64,000 bases of DNA from CAZGCA01 sp964524145. Its GTDB lineage: Bacteria > Hydrogenedentota > CAZGCA01. Numbering within the stretch: the first letter of the stretch is position 1; every line of letters begins with the position of its first letter. This document shows, piece after piece, positions 14,690 through 23,818 of this stretch. Below the pieces are notes generated by a model, which searched no databases, had not been told where the DNA came from, and saw nothing but the letters and a program-made list of their open reading frames with translations. The position numbers were made by a program, and so were the translations under genes. The stretch spans positions 1 to 64,000 of the forward strand of contig CAZGCA010000007.1 in assembly GCA_964524145.1 (NCBI GenBank), written 5' to 3'.

Positions 14690-15028
14690 GATAGGCTTCG
14701 GGGATACACGATAGGGCTCTCTGGGTGACGTTGAAACCTTTGCGTTGCGGCTCTAGATTTCGATCCAAAGGGCGGCGTTGATGACAAACTGGACATCGAT
14801 GGCGTTCATAGAGCCGTCCCCGCTCAGGTCGCAGTGGTAGCCGGTGGGGATGGTTGGTTCGCACCGGCTCTCTTCACCTCCCGGTACTCCATCTGTGCCA
14901 AATGTGCTGACGCTCAACAGGTGCGACCTACTGCTTGACATGCTACGTAAGACATCGCATAATCCAGGTGGTTGGTGCTTCACTTTTAGAGTGCCACCCG
15001 CTTCACTTTCTGCTCCGGCGTTTACACT
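14690..15028. other. Gene-poor interval between IS and ceramidase fragment
   Basis: Apart from the dockerin remnant and the 30-bp repeat, I see no intact gene, promoter or RNA in this interval; it looks like a junction of unrelated gene fragments. Confidence 0.5.
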
Positions 15029-15064
15029 ATGCCAGGGGAACTTTTCGTACAATATGGTTGGCAT
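14753..15064 (-). pseudogene. Remnant of a dockerin-tailed secreted protein
   Basis: The last 30 residues read Y-H-C-D-L-S-G-D-G-S-M-N-A-I-D-V-Q-F and end in a stop after A-L-W-I-E-I: one calcium-loop repeat of a type I dockerin-like domain, with D-L-S-G-D-G and the A-I-D-V-Q helix. The part before it has a linker-like P-G-G-E-E-S and no recognisable catalytic domain. A body of ordinary size is missing and the second dockerin repeat is absent, so this is taken as a 3' gene fragment cut by the nearby IS or earlier rearrangement. The upstream limit is uncertain. Confidence 0.55.
14890..14919 (+). repeat. 30-bp repeat shared with 54510-54539 (inverted)
   Basis: 30 bp, starting CATCTGTGCCAAATGTGC, identical to the reverse complement of 54510-54539. 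Both copies lie in gene debris, one within a dockerin-type fragment, the other near an FG-GAP fragment. Confidence 0.85.
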
Positions 15065-15259
15065 CTGGAAGAAACGGTTGGTGACCGCGCTACAGTGATC
15101 CCTGTCGGTTTCGCCAACGGGTACATCGGATATCTCTGCACGAAAGAAGCCTATCAGGTGGGCGGTTATGAGCCGAGCACGTCGCCGATTGCGCGCGAAG
15201 CCGCGGAGATACTATTGAACGCGTCTATCGAATTAGGAGAAGAAGTCTTGACCGGCTGA
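15029..15259 (+). pseudogene. Fragment of a neutral/alkaline ceramidase-type gene
   Basis: About 76 codons whose sequence, M-P-G-E-L-F-V-Q-Y-G, then V-G-F-A-N-G-Y-I-G-Y-L and T-K-E-A-Y-Q-V-G-G-Y-E, matches the C-terminal part of the catalytic region in neutral/alkaline non-lysosomal ceramidase-like hydrolases (usual length above 400 aa). The upstream two thirds are gone, and the preceding DNA belongs to a different fragment on the other strand. It ends with a normal stop codon. No function is expected. Confidence 0.7.
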
Positions 15260-15470
15260 GATCCGGTTGGGAAGACCGCCGGAAGATGTGTGCGCAGACT
15301 CCGATAGTGACATTCCCGGAGATTCAGGTAATCGTCTGGACCGCGGTTATTGTCAGAGAAGCGGAAGCTTGCGCGTTGCATCGGTTGGCGTAGACAGGTT
15401 ACAGTCTCTTAAGGATGTTCGATGGCATCTCTACACAAGAGGAATTCTCGCGAGAGTAGGAGATACTACC

Positions 15471-16484
15471 ATGGCCGGTACGCGGAGAGTACTTATGGGC
15501 GGACTCGTAGGTCTGAAGGATACCGGGACTCTCAAGAGCTATATTACTGCCGAGTATCCTGACGTCAGCCTCGAGTGGTATGGAGAGATACCCATACCAG
15601 AAGACGAACTCATTGAGAAAGCGCGGGATGCGGAAGTGCTTTTTTCCGTGTATCAGAAGATGTCCGACCACACATACGATTCTTTGCCGAATCTCAAGGC
15701 TTATGTTTCGATGAGCATGGGGTACGACGCGGCAAATGCCGATGCCGCTACCCGGCATGGCGTGCTGATTACACATAATCCCGACTACTGCGTTGATGAG
15801 GTTGGCAGCCATACCGTCTCGCTGATCCTGGCTTGTCAGAGGGGGCTTTTCACAATAGTCCCGTGGGTCAAAGAAGGAAACTGGGGGTTCATACCGCTTC
15901 GCCCGAAGAAACGATTTGCCGGCAGCGTAGTCGGGCTCTATGGGTTCGGGCGTATCGGCCAGGACGTTGCCCGCAAGCTGTCCGGATTCAGTGTCAGGCT
16001 TATCGCTTACGATCCCTATGTCGATGCGAACGTACCGAATGACTTACAGGTTGATCTAGTCGATTTCGACGAGCTGGTAGAAACCGCCGACTTTGTTTCG
16101 CTCCATGCACCTCTTACGCCTGCTACGAGAGGCGTCTTCAACCAGGACGTCTTCAAGAAGATGAAACACAGCGCATACTTGATCAACGCGGCGCGGGGCC
16201 CTTTGGTGGATACGGACTCTCTATTCAAGGCGTTGGAAGAGAAATGGATTGCCGGTGCTGCTCTTGACGTATTGGATAACGAACCCCCGAAAGACTCTGA
16301 CAAAAAGTTGATCGCTCTGCCAAACGTTATTGTGACAGGGCATTCAGCATTTTATTCTGACACCGCCTTGGACGAATCGATGCGAAGATCCGCTAATGAA
16401 GTAGGTAGGATACTGAGGGGAGAGAAGCCGCGCTGCCCGGCAAACAAGGAAGTGCTTTCAAAGATAGACTGGTTTGTTGAATAG
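15471..16484 (+). CDS. D-isomer specific 2-hydroxyacid dehydrogenase
   Basis: NAD(H)-dependent dehydrogenase of 337 aa, interconverting a 2-hydroxyacid and a 2-oxoacid in the cytoplasm. The dinucleotide motif G-L-Y-G-F-G-R-I-G-Q-D-V-A is in the middle, and the catalytic triad is visible as Arg in N-A-A-R-G-P-L-V-D, Glu in L-D-N-E-P-P and His in V-T-G-H-S-A-F-Y-S. The reading frame is open upstream to 15267, but the start at 15471 is preceded by AGGAG with 9 nt spacing and gives the family's normal N-terminus. Its substrate cannot be told; it could act on aldonic or sugar-derived acids. It stands alone and faces the next sulfatase gene. Confidence 0.92.
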   Translation: MAGTRRVLMGGLVGLKDTGTLKSYITAEYPDVSLEWYGEIPIPEDELIEKARDAEVLFSVYQKMSDHTYDSLPNLKAYVSMSMGYDAANADAATRHGVLITHNPDYCVDEVGSHTVSLILACQRGLFTIVPWVKEGNWGFIPLRPKKRFAGSVVGLYGFGRIGQDVARKLSGFSVRLIAYDPYVDANVPNDLQVDLVDFDELVETADFVSLHAPLTPATRGVFNQDVFKKMKHSAYLINAARGPLVDTDSLFKALEEKWIAGAALDVLDNEPPKDSDKKLIALPNVIVTGHSAFYSDTALDESMRRSANEVGRILRGEKPRCPANKEVLSKIDWFVE

Positions 16485-16662
16485 ACAGTGAAACGTGCGG
16501 GTGTGTCCCGACTGTTTGGAGCTTTCCGTATGACACGTGTGCAGGAAAAGGGTGTCTGTATCAAAGTCCAATTACCCTTCGACGAGCCCGTCATCTTCAA
16601 ATGCGCACTTCAGGCGAAGAACGCTCCTGCAGGTTCTGCGGCTGCGCCTTCCGCCAACGGTG

Positions 16663-18069
16663 TCAGCTTTCTCGTTTTGGGTAAAACTTCTTTTGGTGTC
16701 GCTCGGCGTAGGCCCTGAGTTTCGCGGCGACCTCCGGGTATTCCTCCAGCACGTTGGTGGTTTCACAAGGATCCTTATCCATGTCGAAGAGCGACAACTC
16801 GATCTTCTTCCTGATGTACTTGCCCGCCTGGCCGTCCATTCCCGCTTCTTTGAGTGTGCCGTATTCGTGCGGCAGGTGGAGTTTCCACCGGCCGTCCCCG
16901 CTAATCACACCCTCGAACCTCTTCCCCGTCGAAAACGGGTAGTAGTCGTGTGGATTCTCGGCGCCCGGTGCTCCGACAATAAGATCCCATACGTTCTTGC
17001 CGTCGATTGGATTATCGGGGAGCCTGGCCCCGGCAAGGTGCGCCAACGTCGGCAGGATGTCGATCGAGCAAAACGCCCTCGTAGAAGTTGTCCCTGGCTT
17101 CATGCGGCCGGGGAGTTTCATAATGCACGCGCTTCGGACCCCGCCATCGAACCCGGTACCCTTGGCCTCCCGGAACGGCGTCTTCCCGGCATGATTCCCG
17201 TAGGAAATCCACGGGCCGTTATCCGACGTAAACATCACTACCGTGTTTTCCTCGACGCCGGCGGCGCGGAGTGCTTTCATAATCTCGCCGACAGACCAAT
17301 CGATCTCCATCATAACGTCTCCGTAGAGACCCGCACCGGATTTTCCCTTGAATTTCTCGCTGGAGAAAATCGGGACGTGAGGCATGGAGTGAGGCACGTA
17401 GAGAAAGAACGGGTTGTCCTTCTGGCGTTGAATGAAATCCACGGCGTGCTCGGTGTACCAGGTCGTGAGCATGGGCTGGTGTTCCTTCGTCATCCGCTCA
17501 ATGGCGACCTGGTTGTTCTCCCAAAACTGCAGCGGGTGTTTGCCCCAGTAGTCGGGGTTCTCGGGATGGAACTCCCACATGTCGTTCGAATACATGAGCC
17601 CACAGGATTCGTCGAAACCTCTCGCCGCGGGACGCGTCTCCGGGCGGTCACCGATGTGCCACTTGCCGAACACCGCCGTTGTGTATCCCTGTGCCTTGAG
17701 AACCTCGCCAATCGTAGCGTACTTGGGATCAAGTCCTTTGTCGCCTGGACCGTGGGCCCCAAAGACCTTCGTTCTTCCTGGGTAACAGCCGCTCAGGAGC
17801 GCGGCCCTGGATGCGGAGCAGATAGCCTGGCTGACGTAAAAGTTGTGAAAACAACACCCCTCTTTCGCCAGTTGCTCGACATTAGGCGTCTTATACGGAG
17901 TACTGTCGAACGGGGAGAAATCGCTCCAGCCCGAATCGTCCAGCATAATGACAACAAAGTTCGGCGGCCGCTCTTTCATTTCCGCTGTTCTCCTGCTCAT
18001 TGATGCACACAACGCAACACCTCCCAAACCCGCAAGTTTCAAGAAATCCCTTCGACATAAGCTACCCAT
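16663..18069 (-). CDS. Tat-exported sulfatase (C-S-A-S-R type)
   Basis: Type I sulfatase, 468 aa, Tat leader C-R-R-D-F-L-K-L-A-G. Mature part opens N-F-V-V-I-M-L-D-D-S-G-W-S-D; the formylglycine site is C-S-A-S-R (Cys about 84), the Ala variant of C-x-P/A-x-R that sulfatase-activating enzymes also accept. G-K-W-H-I-G and F-T-S-D-N-G are present. TTGGAG lies 8 nt before the ATG at 18069; an in-frame TTG at 18075 is unlikely. It follows the DUF2961 gene by 188 bp on the same strand, so desulfation and furanoside cleavage may be linked. Confidence 0.92.
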   Translation of the reverse strand: MGSLCRRDFLKLAGLGGVALCASMSRRTAEMKERPPNFVVIMLDDSGWSDFSPFDSTPYKTPNVEQLAKEGCCFHNFYVSQAICSASRAALLSGCYPGRTKVFGAHGPGDKGLDPKYATIGEVLKAQGYTTAVFGKWHIGDRPETRPAARGFDESCGLMYSNDMWEFHPENPDYWGKHPLQFWENNQVAIERMTKEHQPMLTTWYTEHAVDFIQRQKDNPFFLYVPHSMPHVPIFSSEKFKGKSGAGLYGDVMMEIDWSVGEIMKALRAAGVEENTVVMFTSDNGPWISYGNHAGKTPFREAKGTGFDGGVRSACIMKLPGRMKPGTTSTRAFCSIDILPTLAHLAGARLPDNPIDGKNVWDLIVGAPGAENPHDYYPFSTGKRFEGVISGDGRWKLHLPHEYGTLKEAGMDGQAGKYIRKKIELSLFDMDKDPCETTNVLEEYPEVAAKLRAYAERHQKKFYPKRES

Positions 18070-18155
18070 CGTCAAAACTCCAAGGCTGCGATTTCACAAC
18101 ACCAGGACTCATCCACTGTTCCTTCATCCCACCGGTGAAGTCTCACATACGAAGG

Positions 18156-18169
18156 GGGTATACCCCCCA
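18156..18169. repeat. 14-bp perfect palindrome GGGGGTATACCCCC
   Basis: Lies in the 188-bp gap between the DUF2961 gene and the sulfatase. It could be an operator or a weak hairpin that attenuates readthrough; there is no T-tract. Confidence 0.4.
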
Positions 18170-18257
18170 TGTTGTGGTTCTGATGTAGCCGCTTCAGCCC
18201 GTTCCTGCATCGATCCCTTTGCCCCGTCGATAAAGCATTTGCTTTTGTAGAAGCCTT

Positions 18258-19412
18258 TCAACGGCTGCGTTCCGTCGAGATAATCAGGTTCTCCTTCGCA
18301 GGTAGGGGCGGGAAGGAATTGTGGGGTTCCAGTTGGTACCAATAGGCGACAGAGGCCAGGTCGTCTTGCAGGGGCAAGTAACGCCCTTCACTTTGCCAGC
18401 CCAAGCTCTGGATGGTGACGCGAAGATCCTTCTCGAAGCGGACAGGATCGGTGATATGCCAACGGTATTGACCGAACCGGCGCTGGGCACCCTTGTAGGG
18501 GACATGATAGAAACCTGTATAGGGGCCGGTGAAACTATCATAGGAATAGCGACCCTCTTCCTGGCGCTCGCTGTAGCCGTAGGAACCGCAGAAGTAGTCC
18601 TCTTCGCCCGTGCCGCAAATAGTGGGGAACTTGTCGTCACCATCCAGGTAGAACTTGATTTCGCCTTCGCCCCACCAGCCTTCGCTGTTGGCGCCATGGG
18701 CCAGATAGGTCCCTACGTAGTGGCCCCGACCCCGGACGCCGTCCACGATGGTATACACCTCCTTTTCGGGCAGTGGGTTTACCCGGCGGAACTGCGCGTG
18801 AAAGTAGGGGGTGTTCTCCGGCACCGTTTCGACAGAGTAGTCGATCTGGTAATATAGCGTGGCGGTCCGGGCTCCCAGGTTTTCCATGGTCACGCGCCAC
18901 CCTTGCCGGTAGGGCATTTGCCAGTAGGAGTTGAGGCCACTTCTGGGGTTCACGCAGACGGCCAGGGACGTGATGTGGGGTTCATTTCTGATGCCCCAGC
19001 CCGCGGCAAAGAAATCGCCGACAGGCACTTCCACGGAAGGCTTTTCCTCGCCATCCCAATAGAACCGCAGGATCATGAGGCGGTAGTCTCCCACCGGCGT
19101 CATCCAAATGTGATTGATAATTCCTGACCCGTCGACCTTTCCCAACGTAAAGGTTGTGCCCGGTTCGATGCGGACGTACGGGTTTACCTTCCACCCCTGC
19201 CCCAACTCTCGGGCCGCCCGTGCGGCGGACCCTTCTTCCAACGTCGCCATGCCGCCCTTACCTTTCTCACCGGTGAAATTCTCCGGGCTGATCGAGCGTG
19301 TCTTGGCGTCTTTGAGCTTGTAGAGATGGTCCATGGCGTTCGGTTGTGCTTGAGCGAAAGGCGCCCCTAGAATCAGGAAACACAAGGACAGGCTTAGACT
19401 GGTTACTCTCAT
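18258..19412 (-). CDS. DUF2961 / GH172-like exported glycosidase
   Basis: A 384-aa secreted protein (signal ends A-Q-A-Q-P) of the DUF2961 family, whose studied members are GH172 enzymes acting on alpha-D-fructofuranosides or D-arabinofuranosides. Family blocks seen: I-I-N-H-I-W-M-T, F-Y-W-D-G-E-E-K-P-S-V-E-V-P-V-G-D-F-F, N-S-Y-W-Q-M-P-Y, T-P-Y-F-H-A-Q-F, G-R-G-H-Y-V-G-T, G-W-W-G-E-G-E, C-G-T-G-E-E-D-Y-F. The Glu in G-E-G and the Glu in G-T-G-E are 21 residues apart, the spacing I recall for the GH172 catalytic pair. The jelly-roll single domain lacks the extra C-terminal part found in the paralogue at 30410. Substrate inferred, not shown. Confidence 0.88.
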   Translation of the reverse strand: MRVTSLSLSLCFLILGAPFAQAQPNAMDHLYKLKDAKTRSISPENFTGEKGKGGMATLEEGSAARAARELGQGWKVNPYVRIEPGTTFTLGKVDGSGIINHIWMTPVGDYRLMILRFYWDGEEKPSVEVPVGDFFAAGWGIRNEPHITSLAVCVNPRSGLNSYWQMPYRQGWRVTMENLGARTATLYYQIDYSVETVPENTPYFHAQFRRVNPLPEKEVYTIVDGVRGRGHYVGTYLAHGANSEGWWGEGEIKFYLDGDDKFPTICGTGEEDYFCGSYGYSERQEEGRYSYDSFTGPYTGFYHVPYKGAQRRFGQYRWHITDPVRFEKDLRVTIQSLGWQSEGRYLPLQDDLASVAYWYQLEPHNSFPPLPAKENLIISTERSR

Positions 19413-19597
19413 TGCTTGTTACCTCCTTTGAGATTTCCGATATTGACCTCTCCGCGACAACAACAGGCTGATGCTCAACGATTATAGTCCCTTGCTCTGA
19501 TGGGATCAACAGGGAGCGATTCTGCCACGATGACCCGAGTCGCGAGAATCCAGCTTCAGACTTCGGTCGAAATCGACTCGTAATGGGAGACTCGGGG

Positions 19598-20662
19598 TCA
19601 CATCAAATCGTTTTCAGGACAAATGAGCCGAGCGGCGTTACCATGAAACATGTTCTCGATTTGATGCCGGCCCAACCCTAAGTCGTCGCACGCTGCTTTA
19701 AGGGCTTTCAAGGCCTCGTACATGTAGAGCGTGTAGGTCGCCTCGACCTCCGGACTCTCACGATCCTTGTTGAAGTGGAAAGGATAGCTACAGCGGTTGA
19801 CGTAAGTACGGCCGTGCCATTGCCGTCGTCCGCGCATATAGAAGATTGGATTGTCGGTCCCGTAGAGGATCCGTTCCGGCCCGATGCACTCGAGTGCGAA
19901 CCGGTGCACCTCGGGATTCAGTACGGCAGAGTTATCGAAATAGAGGCCGGCATCGTCTGCCAACGGGGCCAGGCCCTCTCGTGCATGGGGAAGCGTGTAG
20001 CTGCGGCCAAGATGCGCAATCACGACTTTGATGTTCGGATAGCGTGTCCGGATTTCCTGAATCTCTCTGATATTCTCGGGATGCCCGAGCCGGTCTGCCT
20101 TTGGCACATGCAACGTCACCCATGCACCGCGCTCATCCAATACCTCGAGCTGATGATGCGGCAGAAAATCGAAGATGCTTGCCTCCGAGAAGCGATCTCG
20201 GGTGATCGGATCATATGCAATCAACGCATGGTAGGGCTTCACCCCGATCACTGCAGGCTGGTCAAGCCACCATGCTACTTGTTCCGCCACCCATGTCGGC
20301 CGCACCACGGCCAGAGCATGCCACCCCCGCGCGGCGGCCTCCTCGCTGATATACTGATTGGCCCCTTCAATTTCGCAGCCGAGACCCGGGAATCCGAAAG
20401 CCAGGCAGGAGAATTCCCTCCCGGGAAACACGGTGTCACAGCATTGAGAGGCCGATTGGGCATCCTGCATTTCTACGAGTTCGTTCACCCAATAGCTGCG
20501 GCGCATTTGCTCCGTTACGGTCTCTATCTGGTACCGTGGATGCACAATGTGAACATGGCTGTCGAGAATGCGGTGGGGCACCCACTCTTCGAGATGCTCC
20601 GCCCAGAAGGCGCGGTCCACATCGTTAAACGTGTGGACGTGGTGCAATTGAATCTCAGCCAT
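19598..20662 (-). CDS. Amidohydrolase-2 family metal-dependent hydrolase
   Basis: A 354-aa TIM-barrel protein of the amidohydrolase superfamily, acting in the cytoplasm on an unknown lactone, amide or carboxylate. Motifs: D-S-H-V-H-I (metal His pair), G-V-K-P-Y-H, V-T-L-H-V-P-K, V-V-I-A-H-L-G-R-S and I-L-Y-G-T-D-N-P, the last holding the catalytic Asp. The frame is open far upstream, but the ATG at 20662 lies 7 bp after the symporter stop and has GGGGTAAG before it. Last gene of the seven-gene sugar operon; by analogy with similar clusters it may open a sugar lactone. Confidence 0.85.
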   Translation of the reverse strand: MAEIQLHHVHTFNDVDRAFWAEHLEEWVPHRILDSHVHIVHPRYQIETVTEQMRRSYWVNELVEMQDAQSASQCCDTVFPGREFSCLAFGFPGLGCEIEGANQYISEEAAARGWHALAVVRPTWVAEQVAWWLDQPAVIGVKPYHALIAYDPITRDRFSEASIFDFLPHHQLEVLDERGAWVTLHVPKADRLGHPENIREIQEIRTRYPNIKVVIAHLGRSYTLPHAREGLAPLADDAGLYFDNSAVLNPEVHRFALECIGPERILYGTDNPIFYMRGRRQWHGRTYVNRCSYPFHFNKDRESPEVEATYTLYMYEALKALKAACDDLGLGRHQIENMFHGNAARLICPENDLM

Positions 20663-20669
20663 TCGATAC

Positions 20670-22412
20670 TTACCCCAATGGGAAAACAAGCCCCGAGAAT
20701 ACGACCGCGAGTGCCAGTATGGAGATAACGAAAACCAGCCACCAGGTGATAACGTGGCTGTACCAATGCGTGCCCAGGTTGTCTCCAGCACGCACAATGC
20801 GCCAGTTCAGCATGAGGGTGTCATTGACCTGTTCCGGACGAGGAGGGGGGGTCAGAAAACTGACCACCGCGCACACGACCAGGCAGAACATCCAATTTAT
20901 GATCGCCTGGTTGTAGAAGGGAGCGAGCCAGCCGGGATGATTCGGGTCCCATCCGATGTAGAACTTCATGCCGATACCCAGGGCAAACCCGAGGAAGACA
21001 GCCGTCGTCGCGCCCGTGGCGTTGATTCTTCGGGACAGAATTCCCAAGAGGAACACGGCGGCGAAGGGCGGGGCGAAGAACGCGTAGAGCGACTGGATAT
21101 AGAGGAAGAGACTTCCGCCCAACTGGTTGATGAAGCCCGCCAACACCATGGCAACGACCAGTACTGTCGCGGAGGCGACGATACCGACCCGCACGAGGCG
21201 CGCTTGGCTGGCTTCCGGGGCGAAGAGGCGCTTGTAGAAATCGAGGGTGATGATTGTCGCGGAGGAGTTAAGCACCGAGTTGACGGTGGATTGAATGGCG
21301 CCAAATAGGGCCGCGAGAAAGAGACCACGCAATCCTACGGGCACTATCGTCTGCAGCATCGTGACATAGCCGCGATCCGCTTCCGGCTGCACCTCCCCCC
21401 AGGGTTTCAAGAGCACCTCGGGGTATTTCGCGAAGAGGATCAGCCCTGGCATTACCACGATGACGGGCATCAGCACTTTGAGTAATCCAGCGAAGACGAT
21501 GCCCATCCGTGCGTGGTAACCGTTCCGCGCTCCCAGCACGCGCTGGATCATGAATTGGTTAAGCACGTTGTACCAAATGCCAATCGAAAACGTCGCAAAT
21601 ACGATGGAGGTCCATGGCACGAGTTGATGGGTCACCGGCTGAATGACGGAAAGCCTATTGTAGGTGTCTGTCCCCGCGAGGGTCTGCGCAGTTGCATCGA
21701 CGGCCTGTTTCCAGACGCCCGTGTTCGCCCTATTTGCTTCGAGCATCTCGTTGAAGCCGACCAGGATTGAATCCGACTCGCCTCCAAGCATCTTGAGCCC
21801 AAGGTAGGTGACGGTGAGTCCGCCGAGAACCATGACGATGACAGTGAAGAAATCTGTCCATGCTACGGAGGCGAGTCCGCCGTACATGGCCCATAGGCCC
21901 GCGCAGATTCCCAGGACCAGAATCGCCACATAGAGCGGCCAACCGAAAAGGGTTTGCAGTGCGAGCGCGCCACCGTAGAGTACCGCTGCGAGAAAGGCCA
22001 CGACGTTGCTCAACACGGTGACGAATGCGAAGAATTGGCGAAGGGTGATATTGAACCGCTTCTCCAGAAACTCTGGCATGGTGAACACGCGTGAGGCCAT
22101 GAGGAAGGGAATGAAGAACCAGATGATGAGTGAGAAGCCAAAGACATTCCCCCACTCGGGTACGGCCGCGCACGCACCGAAGATGAATGCGGCGCCTATC
22201 ATGCCTATGAAATGTTCGGTGCTGATGTTGGATGCAATGAATGATCCGCCAACGACATACCAGGGCAAGTCGCGCCCAGCGAGGAAATAGTCGTCGGCAG
22301 AGCCACGCTCTTTTCGTCCTGACAGATAACCCACGAGGGATAGTACGCCAAAAAACGCGATGAACGCCGCGTAGTCGAGCGTGCCCAGAGGGAAGGCACT
22401 CATATCACTCAT
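20670..22412 (-). CDS. Sodium:solute symporter (SSS family)
   Basis: A 580-aa inner-membrane protein with about 13-14 hydrophobic segments, of the SSS/SLC5 family that imports sugars or acids with Na+. Family sequence at the N-terminus: D-D-Y-F-L-A-G-R-D-L-P-W-Y, then G-G-S-F-I-A-S-N-I-S-T-E-H-F-I-G-M. Later G-A-I-Q-S-T-V-N-S-V-L-N-S-S-A-T. The start ATG overlaps the isomerase stop (ATGA) and has AGGAAG upstream, so translation is coupled. It probably imports the monosaccharide that the isomerase and kinase then use. Confidence 0.93.
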   Translation of the reverse strand: MSDMSAFPLGTLDYAAFIAFFGVLSLVGYLSGRKERGSADDYFLAGRDLPWYVVGGSFIASNISTEHFIGMIGAAFIFGACAAVPEWGNVFGFSLIIWFFIPFLMASRVFTMPEFLEKRFNITLRQFFAFVTVLSNVVAFLAAVLYGGALALQTLFGWPLYVAILVLGICAGLWAMYGGLASVAWTDFFTVIVMVLGGLTVTYLGLKMLGGESDSILVGFNEMLEANRANTGVWKQAVDATAQTLAGTDTYNRLSVIQPVTHQLVPWTSIVFATFSIGIWYNVLNQFMIQRVLGARNGYHARMGIVFAGLLKVLMPVIVVMPGLILFAKYPEVLLKPWGEVQPEADRGYVTMLQTIVPVGLRGLFLAALFGAIQSTVNSVLNSSATIITLDFYKRLFAPEASQARLVRVGIVASATVLVVAMVLAGFINQLGGSLFLYIQSLYAFFAPPFAAVFLLGILSRRINATGATTAVFLGFALGIGMKFYIGWDPNHPGWLAPFYNQAIINWMFCLVVCAVVSFLTPPPRPEQVNDTLMLNWRIVRAGDNLGTHWYSHVITWWLVFVISILALAVVFSGLVFPLG

Positions 22413-23818
22413 GCGACACTTCCTCGTGCTTCAAGAACAACCGCGTCCATTCCAGCAGCATGGGCGAACGCTAGAACCTCCTCGCGACATTCGCGCATCA
22501 CGAGGGCACAGTGATGCGTGCCGCCGTGATGGGAATAGGCTTCCAGGAATCTCTCCAACGGCATTGCCGGCCTGATCCAACCTCGGACCGAGTGCTTGAT
22601 GTCAGGATGTGTGCCGTCGCCCAAGACCTCAACGGGGGCAATGAGTAGGTCAAAAGTCCCGCCCGGACCCGGCGTTAGATTGACGAGCGTAGCCGGGCCT
22701 GGACATGGTGCGCAGGCAAGGGCGACTGGTCTTTGCACCGCTGAAAACGGATAGTCTTTTTCATGCAGGCGCGGCCTATCGACGGCTAAGGCAGGGTTGA
22801 ATTCTCCCATGTGGGACAGAAATATTGTGCCCCCGCTCCAGTCGGGGCAGAACATCTCCGTAAATGTCGTGGGGCCCACCGCCGAGTTCAATGCGCCCAC
22901 CAGCGCCGCGGTCAACACATCCCCTTCACCCGCGTAACCCTGGCCTCGCGCCATTGCCTTCGAACATTCCAGGAAGGGAACCGTGCTGAGGGGTCCTTCC
23001 TCGATATTAAAGGCAAGGAAATTCATGGTAAAAGCGCCGTAGCCTCCTTTTTCCAAGTAACGACGCAGTCCGAGCCCAAGCCGAACGGAGCGTTCGTGCA
23101 ATTCGTCATCCACCTCCACCAGGAAGGCAGCGTTGTCTTCAGCCATCTCTCTCGCGACATCTTCTTCCGTGACTGATTCAACGTCCTCGAGCAGTTCCTC
23201 CGGGCGAATTTGGTCCACATGGATCCCTGGGGTTTCGTGCAATTCCTGGTCTGGCACCTGGAAATCTCCCATGCCTTCGAAGGGAGAACCGATGCGCAGA
23301 ACGCGCATGCTCCGGAACTTCGATACCGCCTGGGCGCCACGCACAACGGCCTCCGCCCGTGCAATAGTCTGTGGGTTGGACAGATGCCCTGCCACGACGG
23401 TATAGGTCTTCCCGAAACGCCGCAGCATGGAAGCCAGATCCTGCAGGCCGTGAATGCCGTGATTGTACACGATCCGTTGCGGATCTACATCGGGACCAAA
23501 GTCTGTGTCGGGAGTTGTGTCCAACATCAAGATCGGCAAGTCGCATTCGGAAAGCACCTGGGCGGATTCGAGTGATGGAGAATAAGCAAGGTGCAGGGTG
23601 ACGATGATATCTACCCCCGCCTGCTCGAACTCCTCAACCGACTTCGATACCTCTTCCTTCAACCGGCACACCGGAGCTTCAATGGCAGCTATGCCGACTT
23701 TCTGAAACGCATCCACGACACTCGTTATGATGGGTGTCATGGTGTCACGCAGCTCGGGCGCGGCATCGTCGTAGAGCTTCACGTAAAGAGGCAACAAACC
23801 GATCGTTGGAGCGTTCAT
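22409..23818 (-). CDS. L-arabinose/L-fucose isomerase-like protein
   Basis: A 469-aa cytoplasmic protein of the arabinose/fucose isomerase fold. The N-terminal half is Rossmann-like (G-L-L-P-L-Y-V-K-L-Y, D-I-I-V-T-L-H-L-A-Y); the C-terminal half has G-E-G-D-V-L-T-A-A-L-V, F-T-E-M-F-C-P-D, F-L-S-H-M-G-E-F-N and H-H-G-G-T-H-H, where the metal-binding Glu and His residues of AraA-type enzymes would sit. It is diverged from true AraA, so the sugar cannot be named. ATGA overlaps join it to the kinase before and the symporter after. Expected role: aldose to ketose conversion before phosphorylation. Confidence 0.82.
   Translation of the reverse strand: MNAPTIGLLPLYVKLYDDAAPELRDTMTPIITSVVDAFQKVGIAAIEAPVCRLKEEVSKSVEEFEQAGVDIIVTLHLAYSPSLESAQVLSECDLPILMLDTTPDTDFGPDVDPQRIVYNHGIHGLQDLASMLRRFGKTYTVVAGHLSNPQTIARAEAVVRGAQAVSKFRSMRVLRIGSPFEGMGDFQVPDQELHETPGIHVDQIRPEELLEDVESVTEEDVAREMAEDNAAFLVEVDDELHERSVRLGLGLRRYLEKGGYGAFTMNFLAFNIEEGPLSTVPFLECSKAMARGQGYAGEGDVLTAALVGALNSAVGPTTFTEMFCPDWSGGTIFLSHMGEFNPALAVDRPRLHEKDYPFSAVQRPVALACAPCPGPATLVNLTPGPGGTFDLLIAPVEVLGDGTHPDIKHSVRGWIRPAMPLERFLEAYSHHGGTHHCALVMRECREEVLAFAHAAGMDAVVLEARGSVA

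Noticed and set aside
16488..16718. Plus-strand ORF reading K-V-Q-L-P-F-D-E-P-V-I-F-K, overlapping the sulfatase end
   Set aside because: Protein-like in appearance, but it runs antisense into a solid sulfatase gene and has no ribosome site or family.
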